A stretch of DNA of 64,000 bases, taken from NCBI RefSeq assembly GCF_005405905.1, contig NZ_BJHU01000005.1, positions 1-64,000 on the forward strand, given 5' to 3'. This DNA comes from Acidovorax sp. NB1 (lineage in GTDB: Bacteria > Pseudomonadota > Gammaproteobacteria > Burkholderiales > Burkholderiaceae_C). Each line of letters starts with the position of its first letter. Position 1 is the stretch's first letter. Of this stretch, positions 8,224 to 17,683 are shown piece by piece. The translations under genes were made by a program, and so were the position numbers. The notes below the pieces were generated by a model that saw nothing but the letters and a program-made list of their open reading frames with translations, did not search any database and was not told the DNA's origin.

Positions 8224-10905
8224 TCATTCCGCGCTCATCCTGCACGAGCCCCCTCTCCCCTCGCGGGAGAGGGGTTGGGGAGAGGGGGCTGCCGCCGCCC
8301 GAGCCGCCAGAAAATCCTGTGCAAAACGCTGCAGTACACCACCCGCCTCGTAAACCGACACTTCTTCTGCCGTGTCCAGCCGACATCGCAAGGGCACTCT
8401 GACGACCTCACCCGATTTACGTTGCACAACCAGGGTCATCATCGCCCCCGGCTTCAGATTCCCCTCCACGCCATAGACCTCTGTGCCATTGAGTTGCAGC
8501 GTGGTGCGGCTCACCCCCGCCCCAAACTCCAGCGGTAGCACCCCCATCCCAATGAGGTTGGTACGGTGGATGCGCTCAAAGCCCTCGGCCACCACCACCT
8601 CCACCCCCGCCAGCCGCACGCCCTTGGCGGCCCAGTCGCGGCTGGAGCCCTGGCCGTAGTCGGCGCCCGCAATGATGATGAGGGGCTGGCGGCGGTGCAG
8701 ATAGGTTTCGATGGCCTCCCACATGCGCATCACCTGGCCCTCGGGCTCCACGCGGGCCAGCGAGCCTTTCTGGACCTTGCCATCGACCACGGCCATCTCG
8801 TTGACCAGTTGCGGGTTGGCAAACGTGGCGCGCAGGGCGGTGAGGTGGTCGCCCCGGTGCGTGGCGTAGGAGTTGAAGTCCTCCTCCGGCACGCCCATGC
8901 GCGCCAGGTACTCGCCCGCTGCGCTGCCAGGCAGGATGGCGTTGGAGGGCGAGAGGTGGTCGGTGGTGATGTTGTCGGGCAGGATGGCCAGCGGGCGCAT
9001 GCCCTGCAGCGTGCGCGGGTGCGCGGCCAGCGCGCCAATGCCCTCGGTGTCCCAATAGGGCGGGCGGCGGATGTAGGTGGACTGTGGCCGCCAGTCGTAC
9101 TGGGGTGACACGCGCGGGCCATCGTCCTGCCGCAGGGCAAACATGGGCTCGTACACGGCGCGGTAGTGTGCGGGTTGTACGGCAGCCTTCACCACAGCGT
9201 CGATTTCTGCATCGCTGGGCCACAGGTCCTTGAGCCGGATGGGGTTGCCATCCACCACCGCCAGCACATCCTTTTCGATATCAAACCGCACCGTTCCCGC
9301 AATGGCGTAGGCCACCACCAAGGGGGGCGAGGCCAGAAACGCCTGTTTGGCGTACGGGTGGATGCGCCCGTCAAAGTTACGGTTACCTGAGAGCACGGCG
9401 GTGGCGTACAGGTCGCGGTCGATGATCTCCTGCTGGATCGCAGGGTCCAGCGCACCGCTCATGCCGTTGCAGGTGGTGCAGGCAAAGGCCACGATGCCAA
9501 AACCCAGCGCCTCCAGGTCGGCCAGCAGACCGGCTTCTTTCAGGTAAAGCTCCACCGCCCGGGAGCCCGGCGCGAGCGAGGTCTTGACCCAGGGCTTGCG
9601 CGTGAGGCCCAGCCGGTGCGCGTTGCGCGCCAGCAGCGCGGCCGCGATCACGTTGCGCGGGTTGCTGGTGTTGGTGCAGCTGGTGATGGCGGCGATGACC
9701 ACGGCTCCATCGGGCATCGTGCCTTCGCCCGGCGAGGGCATAGCCCAGGGGCCTGCAATGCCCCGGGAGGCCAGGTCGGACGTGGCCACGCGCGCATGTG
9801 GGTTGGAGGGGCCAGCCAGGTTGCGCACCACGGTAGACAGGTCAAAGCGCAGGGTGCGGTCGTACATGGCGCCGTTGAGCGCATCCGCCCACAAGCCAGC
9901 GGCTTTTGCATAGGTCTCGACCAGCTTCACTTGGCTGGCCTCGCGGCCGGTCAGCCGCAGGTAGTCCAGCGTCTGCTCATCGATGCTGAACAGCGCCGCC
10001 GTGGCGCCATATTCCGGCGCCATGTTGGAGATGGTGGCGCGGTCGCCAATGGTGAGCCTGGCGGCGCCCTCACCAAAGAACTCCAGGTAGGCGCCCACCA
10101 CCTTTGCCTTGCGCAAAAACTCGGTGAGCGCCAGCACCACATCGGTGGCGGTGATGCCGTCCTGGCGCTGGCCGGTCAGCTCCACGCCCACGATCTCGGG
10201 CAGCCGCATCATCGATGCGCGGCCCAGCATCACGTTCTCGGCCTCCAGGCCGCCCACGCCGATGGCGATCACGCCCAGCGCATCCACATGCGGCGTGTGG
10301 CTGTCGGTGCCCACGCAGGTGTCGGGGTAGGCCACGCCCTGGTCGGCATGGACCACGGGCGACATCTTTTCCAGATTGATCTGGTGCATGATCCCGTTCC
10401 CCGCCGGGATCACATCCACGTTGGCAAAGGCCTTTTTCGTCCACTCGATGAAGTGAAAGCGGTCTTCATTGCGGCGGTCTTCAATGGCGCGGTTCTTGGC
10501 AAACGCATCGGGGTCGAACCCGCCACATTCCACGGCTAGCGAATGGTCCACGATGAGCTGAACCGGCACCACGGGGTTCACCTGGGCCGGGTCGCCGCCC
10601 TCCTTGGCAATCGCATCGCGCAGGCCCGCCAGGTCCACCAGCGCCGTCTGGCCCAGGATGTCGTGGCACACCACGCGCGCGGGGTACCAGGGGAAGTCGC
10701 GGTCGCGCTTGCGTTCGATGAGCTGGCGCAGGCAGTCATCGATAGTGGCCGGGTCGGCGCGGCGCACGATGTTCTCGGCGTGCACGCGGGCGGTGTAGGG
10801 CAGGGTGGTCCAGGCGCCGGGCTGCAGGGCTTCGACAGCGGCGCGGGCGTCGAAGTAGTCAAGATCGGTGCCCGGCAAGGGGCGGCGAAACAGGGTGTTC
10901 ATCAT
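8224..10905 (-). CDS. acnD: AcnD, Fe/S-dependent 2-methylcitrate dehydratase
   Basis: The 893-residue protein belongs to the aconitase superfamily. Iron-sulfur ligands appear in TSCTNTSNP (around 420) and CTTCNGMSGALDP (around 485-490). The swivel domain contains GADYGQGSSRDWAAKG near 765. It dehydrates 2-methylcitrate to 2-methylaconitate, which PrpF then isomerises. The usual length is about 860-870, and the extra C-terminal 20 residues are translated palindromic repeat ending at 8224. Two adjacent ATGs (10905 and 10902) are both possible starts. It lies downstream of prpC on the same strand, separated by two more palindromes. Confidence 0.92.
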   Translation of the reverse strand: MMNTLFRRPLPGTDLDYFDARAAVEALQPGAWTTLPYTARVHAENIVRRADPATIDDCLRQLIERKRDRDFPWYPARVVCHDILGQTALVDLAGLRDAIAKEGGDPAQVNPVVPVQLIVDHSLAVECGGFDPDAFAKNRAIEDRRNEDRFHFIEWTKKAFANVDVIPAGNGIMHQINLEKMSPVVHADQGVAYPDTCVGTDSHTPHVDALGVIAIGVGGLEAENVMLGRASMMRLPEIVGVELTGQRQDGITATDVVLALTEFLRKAKVVGAYLEFFGEGAARLTIGDRATISNMAPEYGATAALFSIDEQTLDYLRLTGREASQVKLVETYAKAAGLWADALNGAMYDRTLRFDLSTVVRNLAGPSNPHARVATSDLASRGIAGPWAMPSPGEGTMPDGAVVIAAITSCTNTSNPRNVIAAALLARNAHRLGLTRKPWVKTSLAPGSRAVELYLKEAGLLADLEALGFGIVAFACTTCNGMSGALDPAIQQEIIDRDLYATAVLSGNRNFDGRIHPYAKQAFLASPPLVVAYAIAGTVRFDIEKDVLAVVDGNPIRLKDLWPSDAEIDAVVKAAVQPAHYRAVYEPMFALRQDDGPRVSPQYDWRPQSTYIRRPPYWDTEGIGALAAHPRTLQGMRPLAILPDNITTDHLSPSNAILPGSAAGEYLARMGVPEEDFNSYATHRGDHLTALRATFANPQLVNEMAVVDGKVQKGSLARVEPEGQVMRMWEAIETYLHRRQPLIIIAGADYGQGSSRDWAAKGVRLAGVEVVVAEGFERIHRTNLIGMGVLPLEFGAGVSRTTLQLNGTEVYGVEGNLKPGAMMTLVVQRKSGEVVRVPLRCRLDTAEEVSVYEAGGVLQRFAQDFLAARAAAAPSPQPLSREGRGGSCRMSAE
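8248..8290. repeat. GC-rich REP-like palindrome, copy 3
   Basis: The same CCTCGCGGGAGAGGGG core with a GGGGAGAGGGGG arm. It is read as the last residues of the acnD frame (PSPQPLSREGRGG), so the repeat has invaded or extended the acnD C-terminus. Confidence 0.8.
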
Positions 10906-10943
10906 GGGCTGGGGTGGCTGAATATTTTGGCGTCCGGCGGTTC

Positions 10944-10986
10944 ACTCCCCTCTCCCCTCGCGGGAGAGGGGCTGGGGGAGAGGGGG
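10944..10986. repeat. GC-rich REP-like palindrome, copy 4
   Basis: Nearly identical to copies 1 and 3 (CCTCGCGGGAGAGGGGCTGG). It lies in the acnD-prpC gap, where a hairpin could adjust or attenuate readthrough from prpC. Confidence 0.8.
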
Positions 10987-11015
10987 CGTTTGCAAGGTGA
11001 CGCTGCGCTGGTTCA

Positions 11016-11053
11016 CCCCCTCTCCCCGGCCCTCTCCCGCGAGGGGAGAGGGA
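11016..11053. repeat. GC-rich REP-like palindrome, copy 5
   Basis: The inverted orientation relative to copy 4, separated from it by about 30 bp. The pair forms a large compound inverted repeat between prpC and acnD. Confidence 0.8.
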
Positions 11054-11080
11054 GGAAGAAAGGGGCAGGGGGCGTGGGCT

Positions 11081-12244
11081 TCAAACGCGGTTTTCGATGG
11101 GCACAAACACCAGGTCTTCCGGCCCGGTGTAGTTCGCGCTCGGCCGGATGATCTTGTTGTCGATGCGCTGCTCGATGATGTGCGCTGCCCAGCCGCTGGT
11201 GCGTGCAATGACGAACAGCGGCGTGAACATGGCGGTGGGCACACCCATCATGTGGTAGCTCACGGCGCTGAACCAGTCGAGGTTGGGGAACATCTTTTTC
11301 ACATCCCACATCACCGATTCCAGCCGCTCGGCAATGTCGAACATCTTGGTGCTGCCCGCCTCGTGCGACAGGCTGCGCGCCACGCCCTTGATGACGACGT
11401 TGCGCGGGTCGCTCACCGTGTAGACCGGGTGGCCGAAGCCGATCACGACCTCCTTGGCCTCCACGCGGCGGCGGATGTCGGCCTCGGCCTGGTCGGGGCT
11501 GTCGTAACGCTTCTGGATCTCGAAGGCCACCTCGTTCGCGCCGCCATGCTTGGGGCCGCGCAGCGCGCCGATGGCGCCGGTGATGGCCGAATACATGTCG
11601 CTGCCCGTGCCGGCCACCACGCGGGCGGTGAAGGTGCTGGCGTTGAATTCGTGCTCGGCGTACAGGTTGAGCGAGGTGTGCATCGCACGCTCCCAGGCCG
11701 CGCTGGGTGCTGTGCCATGCAGCAGGTGCAAAAAGTGTGCACCGATGGAGTCGTCGTCCGTCTCCACCTCGATGCGTCGGCCCGAGCTGGCCCAGTGGTG
11801 CCAGTAGAGCAGCATGGAGCCCAGTGATGCCATCAACCGGTCGGCAATGTCGCGTGCGCCCGGCAGGTTGTGGTCGTCCTTTTCGGGCAGCGCACAGCCC
11901 AGGGCAGAGACCCCCGTGCGCATCACGTCCATGGGGTGGCTGGCGGCGGGCAGTTGCTCCAGCGCCTGCTTGACCGACAGCGGCAGGCCGCGCAGGGCCT
12001 TGAGCTTGGCCTTGTAGGCACGCAGCTCGGCGCGTGTGGGCAGCTTGCCGTGCACCAGCAGGTGGGCAATCTCTTCAAACTCGCAGACCTCGGCAATGTC
12101 CAGGATGTCGTAGCCCCGGTAGTGCAGGTCGTTGCCCGTGCGGCCCACGGTGCACAGGGCGGTGTTGCCCGCTGTCACGCCCGACAGGGCCACGGATTTC
12201 TTGGGCTTGAAGCCCGGGGTTTCAACGGTGGTGGGGGTGGTCAT
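11081..12244 (-). CDS. prpC: PrpC, 2-methylcitrate synthase
   Basis: The 387-residue citrate-synthase-family protein starts at 12244 ([22 protein letters not shown]). The catalytic pattern is visible: His in the [15 protein letters not shown] region, [13 protein letters not shown] near 300, and the arginine-rich C-terminus ([14 protein letters not shown], then RPSANYTGP). It condenses propionyl-CoA with oxaloacetate. The [13 protein letters not shown] opening is typical of PrpC rather than GltA. Its ATG overlaps the stop of the upstream thioesterase gene (ATGA), so the two are probably co-translated from the ScfR-controlled promoter. Confidence 0.92.
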   Translation of the reverse strand: MTTPTTVETPGFKPKKSVALSGVTAGNTALCTVGRTGNDLHYRGYDILDIAEVCEFEEIAHLLVHGKLPTRAELRAYKAKLKALRGLPLSVKQALEQLPAASHPMDVMRTGVSALGCALPEKDDHNLPGARDIADRLMASLGSMLLYWHHWASSGRRIEVETDDDSIGAHFLHLLHGTAPSAAWERAMHTSLNLYAEHEFNASTFTARVVAGTGSDMYSAITGAIGALRGPKHGGANEVAFEIQKRYDSPDQAEADIRRRVEAKEVVIGFGHPVYTVSDPRNVVIKGVARSLSHEAGSTKMFDIAERLESVMWDVKKMFPNLDWFSAVSYHMMGVPTAMFTPLFVIARTSGWAAHIIEQRIDNKIIRPSANYTGPEDLVFVPIENRV

Positions 12245-12639
12245 GGGGTCTCCTCCGGGTTCAGATAGGCGTTGGCGATGGGCGTGGGGCGGCCTTTGGC
12301 GTCCACGGCCACCATGTCGAAAACCCCTTGCAGCACGGCCTCTGGCGGCGAGCCCAGCGTGGCGGCCAAGCCGTTCACGCACACGGTGAGCGAGCTGCGG
12401 CCCATGCGGCTGACCCAGGCGCGCAGCGTGAGCACATGGCCCACGGGCACGGGGGCCAGAAAACGCACATCGGTCACGCCCGCCATCACCACGTCGCGCG
12501 CTGCGGCACCGCGTGCCGCCAGAAACGCCGCCTTGGCCATGAGCTGCAGGGCGTTGCCGCCAAACAGCGTGCCGTAGTGGTTGGCTTCGGCGGGGAAGAC
12601 GATTTCCGTCAGCTCGACGGTGCCGTGAGGGGTTGTCAT
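12241..12639 (-). CDS. Acyl-CoA thioesterase, hotdog fold
   Basis: The 132-residue protein starts at 12639 ([23 protein letters not shown]). [23 protein letters not shown] is the hotdog helix typical of the YciA/BFIT acyl-CoA hydrolases, with the catalytic acid expected in that region. It is the first gene of the propionate operon. A role in releasing CoA from accumulated propionyl- or methylcitrate-related acyl-CoA is inferred from context only. Confidence 0.8.
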   Translation of the reverse strand: MTTPHGTVELTEIVFPAEANHYGTLFGGNALQLMAKAAFLAARGAAARDVVMAGVTDVRFLAPVPVGHVLTLRAWVSRMGRSSLTVCVNGLAATLGSPPEAVLQGVFDMVAVDAKGRPTPIANAYLNPEETP

Positions 12640-12762
12640 GCTTCGCAATTTACGCACAATGGACCTCTCTGTAAGGGCTGAATTGGCGAATGATTGCGAA
12701 GGCAGTGTTTGCGATTTGCAAAATTTGCGAATGAATACCGCCACTCCACTGCGAAAGAAGCG
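12640..12762. promoter_or_regulatory. Divergent promoter region with repeated TTTGC/GCAAA operator-like motifs
   Basis: The 123-bp gap between the thioesterase/prpC operon and the ScfR-like regulator is AT-rich against its surroundings. It contains a perfect TTTGCAAA palindrome at 12715-12722, flanked by TTTGCGA (12708-12714) and ATTTGCGA (12723-12730). Further ATTGCGAA (12693-12700) and TTCGCAAT (12642-12649) half-sites are present. RamB/PrpR-type regulators are known to bind TTTGCAAA-like sites, so this is the likely operator for autoregulation and operon control. Promoter hexamers cannot be assigned with confidence. Confidence 0.65.
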
Positions 12763-14223
12763 ATGAAAAAAACCTTCATGGGCGTGCGCCTGCGCCGCCT
12801 GCGCGAAGAGCGTGGCATGACCCAGGTGGCGCTGGCGCGTGCGCTGGACCTGTCGGCCAGCTACTTGAACCAGCTGGAGCAGAACCAGCGCCCGCTCACC
12901 GTGCCCGTGCTGCTCAAGATCAACGCCGTGTTCGGCGTGGATGTGCAGCGGTTCTCCGACGACGACGAGGCGCGCCTCATCACCGGCCTGCGCGAGGTGC
13001 TGGCCGACCTGCCCGCAGGTGTGGGCGGGGAGGGCGCGGGCGATGCTGTGTCGCTCGCCGAAATCCGCGAGCTGGCCGCCGGCATGCCCGCCGTGGCGCG
13101 CACACTGCTCGCGCTGCACCAGCGGCACCGCCAGGCGCTCGAACGCCTGGCCGCCCTGGGCAACGACCGGGGCGGGGAGGGCGCCATGGCCCACCACCCA
13201 CCCATGGCCTATGAAGAAGTGCGCGACTTCTTCTTTGCACGCCAGAACCACATTGCCGAGCTGGACGACGCGGCCGAGCAGTGCGCCGCCGACTGGGGCC
13301 TGCTGCCCGGTCGTGCGGACGAGGCGCTGGCCCAGCGCCTGCTGGCCGCCCATGGCGTGCGGGTGGTGGACGTGGCCGACCTGCCGGGGCAGGCGCAGCG
13401 CGTGTTCCAGGCCGACACCGGCGTGCTGCAACTGGCGGCGGGGCTGGAGCGGGGGCAGCGGGCGTTTCAGATGGCGACGCAGTTGGCGTTTCTGGAGCAG
13501 GGCGCCGAGCTGCAACGCCTGGCCGCTGGTGCTTGTTTGTCCAGCGACCAGGCCCGCGCGCTGGCGCGCATTGGCCTAGCCAACTACTTTGCGGGGGCGC
13601 TGGTGTTGCCCTACACCGCCTTTTTGCAGGCGGCCGAGGCCCACCACTACGACATTGACCGGCTGGGCCAGCAGTTTGGCGTGGGCTTCGAGACCGTGTG
13701 CCACCGCCTGTCCACCCTGCAGCGGCCCAGCGCGCGGGGGGTGCCGTTCTTCTTCATCCGCGTGGATCGGGCGGGCAACATCAGCAAGCGGCAGTCGGCC
13801 ACCCACTTTCACTTCAGCAAGATTGGTGGTACCTGCCCACTGTGGAACGTGTACGAGGCCTTTGCCCAGCCAGGCCGCATCGTGCCGCAGGTGGCGCGCA
13901 TGCCGGACGGGCGGGCTTACCTGTGGGTGGCGCGCACCGTGTCGCGCAGCGGGGGCGGTTGGGGTGTGCCGGGCAAGGAGTTCTCGGTGGCGCTGGGCTG
14001 CGACATCCGCCATGCGCCGCAATTGGTGTATTCCCGGGGGCTCCATCTCGCCAACCCCGAGGCCGCCGTGCCAATCGGCATGGGCTGCAAGGTGTGCGAG
14101 CGCGATGCCTGCCCGCAGCGCGCGTTTCCGCCCATCGGGCGCGCGCTGGACGTGAACGAGAACCGCAGCCGGTTTGCGCCTTACCCGGTGGCCACAGGGC
14201 CCGCCGTGACTGCCCGGTCATGA
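12763..14223 (+). CDS. ScfR/RamB-type short-chain fatty acyl transcriptional regulator
   Basis: This 486-residue protein (start at 12763, MKKTFMGVRLRRLREERGMTQ) has an XRE helix-turn-helix at residues 7-65 (RGMTQVALARALDLSASYLNQLE). A central ImmA/IrrE-like (DUF955) segment follows around 150-330. The cysteine-bearing C-terminal domain (CKVCERDACPQRAFPPIGR near 450) is typical of short-chain fatty-acyl-CoA regulators such as PrpR and RamB. In that family the ligand is propionyl-CoA or a related acyl-CoA, with an Fe-S cluster proposed in mycobacterial PrpR. It is divergent from the prpC operon, which it most likely controls. The start has an AAAGAAG ribosome binding site. Confidence 0.88.
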   Translation: MKKTFMGVRLRRLREERGMTQVALARALDLSASYLNQLEQNQRPLTVPVLLKINAVFGVDVQRFSDDDEARLITGLREVLADLPAGVGGEGAGDAVSLAEIRELAAGMPAVARTLLALHQRHRQALERLAALGNDRGGEGAMAHHPPMAYEEVRDFFFARQNHIAELDDAAEQCAADWGLLPGRADEALAQRLLAAHGVRVVDVADLPGQAQRVFQADTGVLQLAAGLERGQRAFQMATQLAFLEQGAELQRLAAGACLSSDQARALARIGLANYFAGALVLPYTAFLQAAEAHHYDIDRLGQQFGVGFETVCHRLSTLQRPSARGVPFFFIRVDRAGNISKRQSATHFHFSKIGGTCPLWNVYEAFAQPGRIVPQVARMPDGRAYLWVARTVSRSGGGWGVPGKEFSVALGCDIRHAPQLVYSRGLHLANPEAAVPIGMGCKVCERDACPQRAFPPIGRALDVNENRSRFAPYPVATGPAVTARS

Positions 14224-14330
14224 AAAACGCTCATCATTTCATAGCTTGCAAGGCATGACAGTGTTGCGGCAGCAGCACTTTTTTCTTGAAAAATGCGCCG
14301 TAACAAAATGTTGGTCCCGCTGGGCCGGGA

Positions 14331-17300
14331 TTGCCGCTATCCTGCGCACTTTCCATTGGGCCGGGGCATGTACCGGCCAGGCATCTCAAAGGCACTTTTC
14401 TGAATCTCCTGGGTTCTTCCCCTTCGGTTGCATCGCCCGCACCAGGCCGCTATAGGCATTGGCTGTATGGCTTGGCCGTGGCCGTGTTGGGGTTGGGGCT
14501 GAGCCTCTGGCTGGGCAGGCACCAGGCGGATTCGATGGCACAAATCAACGATGCCCGCTTCACGCAGGAGACGCGGGCCTTCTCCGACGCACTGAGCCAG
14601 CGCATTGCGGGGCATACCGAGGTCGTCAATGGCCTGCGTGGCTTGTTCACCGCCAACCCGCACCTGTCGCGCCTGGACTTCGAGCGCGCTGCCAGCGAGA
14701 TGGAGGTGGGCCAGCGCTACCCCGGGGTGCGCAACCTGTCGTTCACGCGCTGGGTGCCGGGGCCGGAACGCGAGGCCTACGAAGCCCGTGTGCGGGCGGA
14801 CACCTCGCTCTCGCCTGATGGGTTCCCTGATTTCAAAATCCACCCGCCGGGCGAGCGCGCCGAATACTTTGTGGCCGAGTACCTGTGGCCGATGGTGGGC
14901 AACGAAGGGGTGCTGGGCCTGGACATCAGCGCCCAGCCCACCAATCTGGCGGCCATGCGCTACAGCCGCGACAGCGGGCAGACCGTGGTGTCGGCGCCGT
15001 TCGACCTGATCCAGGAAGAAAAGTACCGCCAGGGCATCGTGATCCGCGTGCCGGTGTTCGACCCCACGGCGGGCACAGCCGAGCAGCGTTTTGTGGGGGC
15101 CGTGGCCTCTACGCTGCGGGTGTACGACCTGGTGCAGGGCCTGGGCAGCCAGGGGTTCTTGAATGGCATTGCCGTGGCCATGACCGACCAGGGCCCGGTG
15201 CGCACGGGTTCGAACGAGACCACCGTGCGCCAGTTGCTGGAGCAGACCGCGCCCGGCCTGCTCGGCGCCCAGCCCCTGGTGCGCGATCTGGTGGTGCACG
15301 ACCGGCGCTGGCAGCTCACGTTCTACCCCACACGCTCGTTCCTGGCGCCGCCCGAGGCGCGGCTGCCGCTGCTGGCGGGGCTGGCCGGGGTGCTGGTGTC
15401 GCTGCTGCTGGCGTCCACGGTGGGGCTGCTAGTGCGCCAGCGCACGCTGGCGCTGGTGCGCGCCCAGGTGTCCGATGCGGCGCGGCGCGAGAGCGAGGAG
15501 CGTTTTCGCGCGCTGTTCAACCAGGCCACCGTGGGCGTGGCCCAGGTGGACTCCGACACCGGGCAGTTCCTGCGCCTGAACCAGCGCTATGCCGACATCC
15601 TGGGCTACAGCGTGGACGAGATGGTGGGCAAGACCTTCCAGAGCCTCACGCACCCCGACGACCTGGCTGCCGACATGGCTCAGGTGCGGCGCCTCAAGAG
15701 TGGTGAGTTGCCCGAATACCGCCTGGAAAAACGCTACATCCACAAGGACGGGCATGTGGTCTGGGGCGACCTCACCGTGTCGTCCATGTGGATCACCGGC
15801 CACCACATCGCCGTGGTGCAGGACATCACCTCGCGCAAGCGCATGGAAGAAACCCTGCGCGCCAACGAACAGCGCCTGCGCAGCATCCTGGAGCGCCTGC
15901 CCATGGGCCTGTGTGTGGTGCAGGACGACGGCCTCATCAGCTTCCGCAACGAACGGTATGTGCAGATCTGCGGCTACACCCAGGAAGAAGTCCCCGACGT
16001 CAACACCTGGTGGCAGCGCGCCTACCCGGACGCTGCGGAGCGCGATGCCATCCGGCAAAAGCTGATCGATGCCCGAAACCAGGGCGTGATCCCCGCCGCC
16101 GAGTACACCATCCGCTGCGCCGACGGCAAGCTCAAGCCGGTGGAGATCTCCGGCATCTTTGTGGAGGGCGGGCGCCTGATCACCATGCAGGACCTGAGCC
16201 AGCACAAGGCCGCGGAGGAAGAGATCAACACCCTGGCGTACTACGACCCGCTCACCCGCCTGCCCAACCGGCGCCTGTTGATGGACCGCCTGCAGCAGGC
16301 GCTGGCCACAAGCGCACGCCATCACCGCAGCGGTGCGCTGCTGATGCTGGACCTGGACAACTTCAAGACCCTCAACGAAACCCGGGGCCATGACCGGGGC
16401 GATGCCTTGCTTTCGCAGGTGGCACACCGCCTGCGCGGCTGTGTGCACGAGGACGACACCGTGGCCCGCCAGGGCGGCGACGAGTTTGTGGTGGTGCTGG
16501 AAGACCTCGGGGGCAGCCCCGAAGAGGCCGCCGCGCGCGGCGAAGAAGTGGGCCAGCGCATCCTGTCCGTGCTGCGCGAGCCTTACCAGCTCGATGGCGA
16601 CACGCACCACAGCTCGCTGAGCATGGGCGTGGCAGTGTTCAGCGGCATGCGCGAGACGGCGGACGAGCTGCTCAAGCGCGCGGACCTGGCGCTCTACCAG
16701 GCCAAGGACGCGGGCCGCGACACCTTGCGTTTCTACGACCCCAAGATGCAGGCCGCCGTGAGCGCGCGTGCCGCGCTGGAGCTGGACATGCGCACCGGCC
16801 TGGCCCAGGGGCAGTTCGAGCTGTACTACCAACCGCAGATCGACCACGGCCGCATCATTGGCGCCGAGGCCCTGCTGCGCTGGCGCCACCCGCGAGATGG
16901 GTTCGTGTCACCCGCCCATTTCATTCCGCTGGCCGAAGAAACCGGGCTCATCCTGCCGCTGGGCGAATGGGTGCTGAAAACGGCTTGCAAGCGCCTGGCG
17001 TCGTGGTCGCTGCAGCCCGCGCTGGCGCCCCTGAGCCTGGCCGTCAACGTGAGCCCGCGCCAGTTCCACCAGAGCGGTTTTGTGGCCCAGGTACTGGCCG
17101 CCCTGGCCGGCGCCGGGGTCGACGGCCGCCAGCTCAAGCTGGAGATGACCGAAGGCCTGCTGCTGGAGGATGTGGAAGACACCATCGACAAGATGGGCCA
17201 GCTCAAGGGCTACGGCGTGGGCTTTTCGCTGGACGACTTCGGCACCGGGTATTCGTCGCTGAGCTACCTCAAGCGCCTGCCGCTGGACCAGCTCAAGATC

Positions 17301-17552
17301 GACCAGAGCTTTGTGCGCGACGTGCTCACTGACCCCAACGACGCCGCCATTGCCCGCACCGTGGTGGCCCTTGGCACCAGCCTGGGCTTGCGCGTGATCG
17401 CTGAAGGCGTGGAAACCGAGGCGCAGCGCGAGTTTCTGGAGCGGCACCACTGTCACGCCTGGCAAGGCTACCTGCTAAGCCCCCCGCTGCCAGTGGCTGC
17501 GTTCGAGGAACTGGTCCGCCGCACCAATGCCCCCCTGGATGGGATGGCCTGA
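14331..17552 (+). CDS. CHASE-PAS-PAS-GGDEF-EAL c-di-GMP signalling protein
   Basis: The protein is up to 1,073 residues. The beginning is uncertain: 14331 is a TTG, and a start close to 14400 is equally likely. A membrane segment (about 46-62) precedes a periplasmic CHASE-type sensor (about 90-300), then a second membrane segment near 340-365. PAS domains lie at about 385-500 and 510-630. GGDEF is intact (RQGGDEFVVVL), but the inhibitory-site position reads HEDD instead of RxxD. The EAL domain is complete (IGAEALLRWRHP, KLEMTEGLLLED, LDDFGTGYSSLSYLKRLPLDQLKID). Both synthesis and hydrolysis of c-di-GMP are chemically possible. Confidence 0.85.
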   Translation: MPLSCALSIGPGHVPARHLKGTFLNLLGSSPSVASPAPGRYRHWLYGLAVAVLGLGLSLWLGRHQADSMAQINDARFTQETRAFSDALSQRIAGHTEVVNGLRGLFTANPHLSRLDFERAASEMEVGQRYPGVRNLSFTRWVPGPEREAYEARVRADTSLSPDGFPDFKIHPPGERAEYFVAEYLWPMVGNEGVLGLDISAQPTNLAAMRYSRDSGQTVVSAPFDLIQEEKYRQGIVIRVPVFDPTAGTAEQRFVGAVASTLRVYDLVQGLGSQGFLNGIAVAMTDQGPVRTGSNETTVRQLLEQTAPGLLGAQPLVRDLVVHDRRWQLTFYPTRSFLAPPEARLPLLAGLAGVLVSLLLASTVGLLVRQRTLALVRAQVSDAARRESEERFRALFNQATVGVAQVDSDTGQFLRLNQRYADILGYSVDEMVGKTFQSLTHPDDLAADMAQVRRLKSGELPEYRLEKRYIHKDGHVVWGDLTVSSMWITGHHIAVVQDITSRKRMEETLRANEQRLRSILERLPMGLCVVQDDGLISFRNERYVQICGYTQEEVPDVNTWWQRAYPDAAERDAIRQKLIDARNQGVIPAAEYTIRCADGKLKPVEISGIFVEGGRLITMQDLSQHKAAEEEINTLAYYDPLTRLPNRRLLMDRLQQALATSARHHRSGALLMLDLDNFKTLNETRGHDRGDALLSQVAHRLRGCVHEDDTVARQGGDEFVVVLEDLGGSPEEAAARGEEVGQRILSVLREPYQLDGDTHHSSLSMGVAVFSGMRETADELLKRADLALYQAKDAGRDTLRFYDPKMQAAVSARAALELDMRTGLAQGQFELYYQPQIDHGRIIGAEALLRWRHPRDGFVSPAHFIPLAEETGLILPLGEWVLKTACKRLASWSLQPALAPLSLAVNVSPRQFHQSGFVAQVLAALAGAGVDGRQLKLEMTEGLLLEDVEDTIDKMGQLKGYGVGFSLDDFGTGYSSLSYLKRLPLDQLKIDQSFVRDVLTDPNDAAIARTVVALGTSLGLRVIAEGVETEAQREFLERHHCHAWQGYLLSPPLPVAAFEELVRRTNAPLDGMA

Positions 17553-17683
17553 TGGCACTGGGCTTGCCCCGAGTGCGCATGGAGGCGGTCGCTGCGGAGG
17601 TGCCAAAACACCGCCGGAGACCCTTTCCACCCGCAGGCTGGCAGCGCCACCTATGATGCCGGCGCTGCACTGCCGCCCCCACC

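Noticed and set aside
7780-11053. GC-rich palindromes as a CRISPR array
   Set aside because: Copies are irregularly spaced by hundreds to thousands of bases, vary in orientation, and there are no spacers or cas genes.
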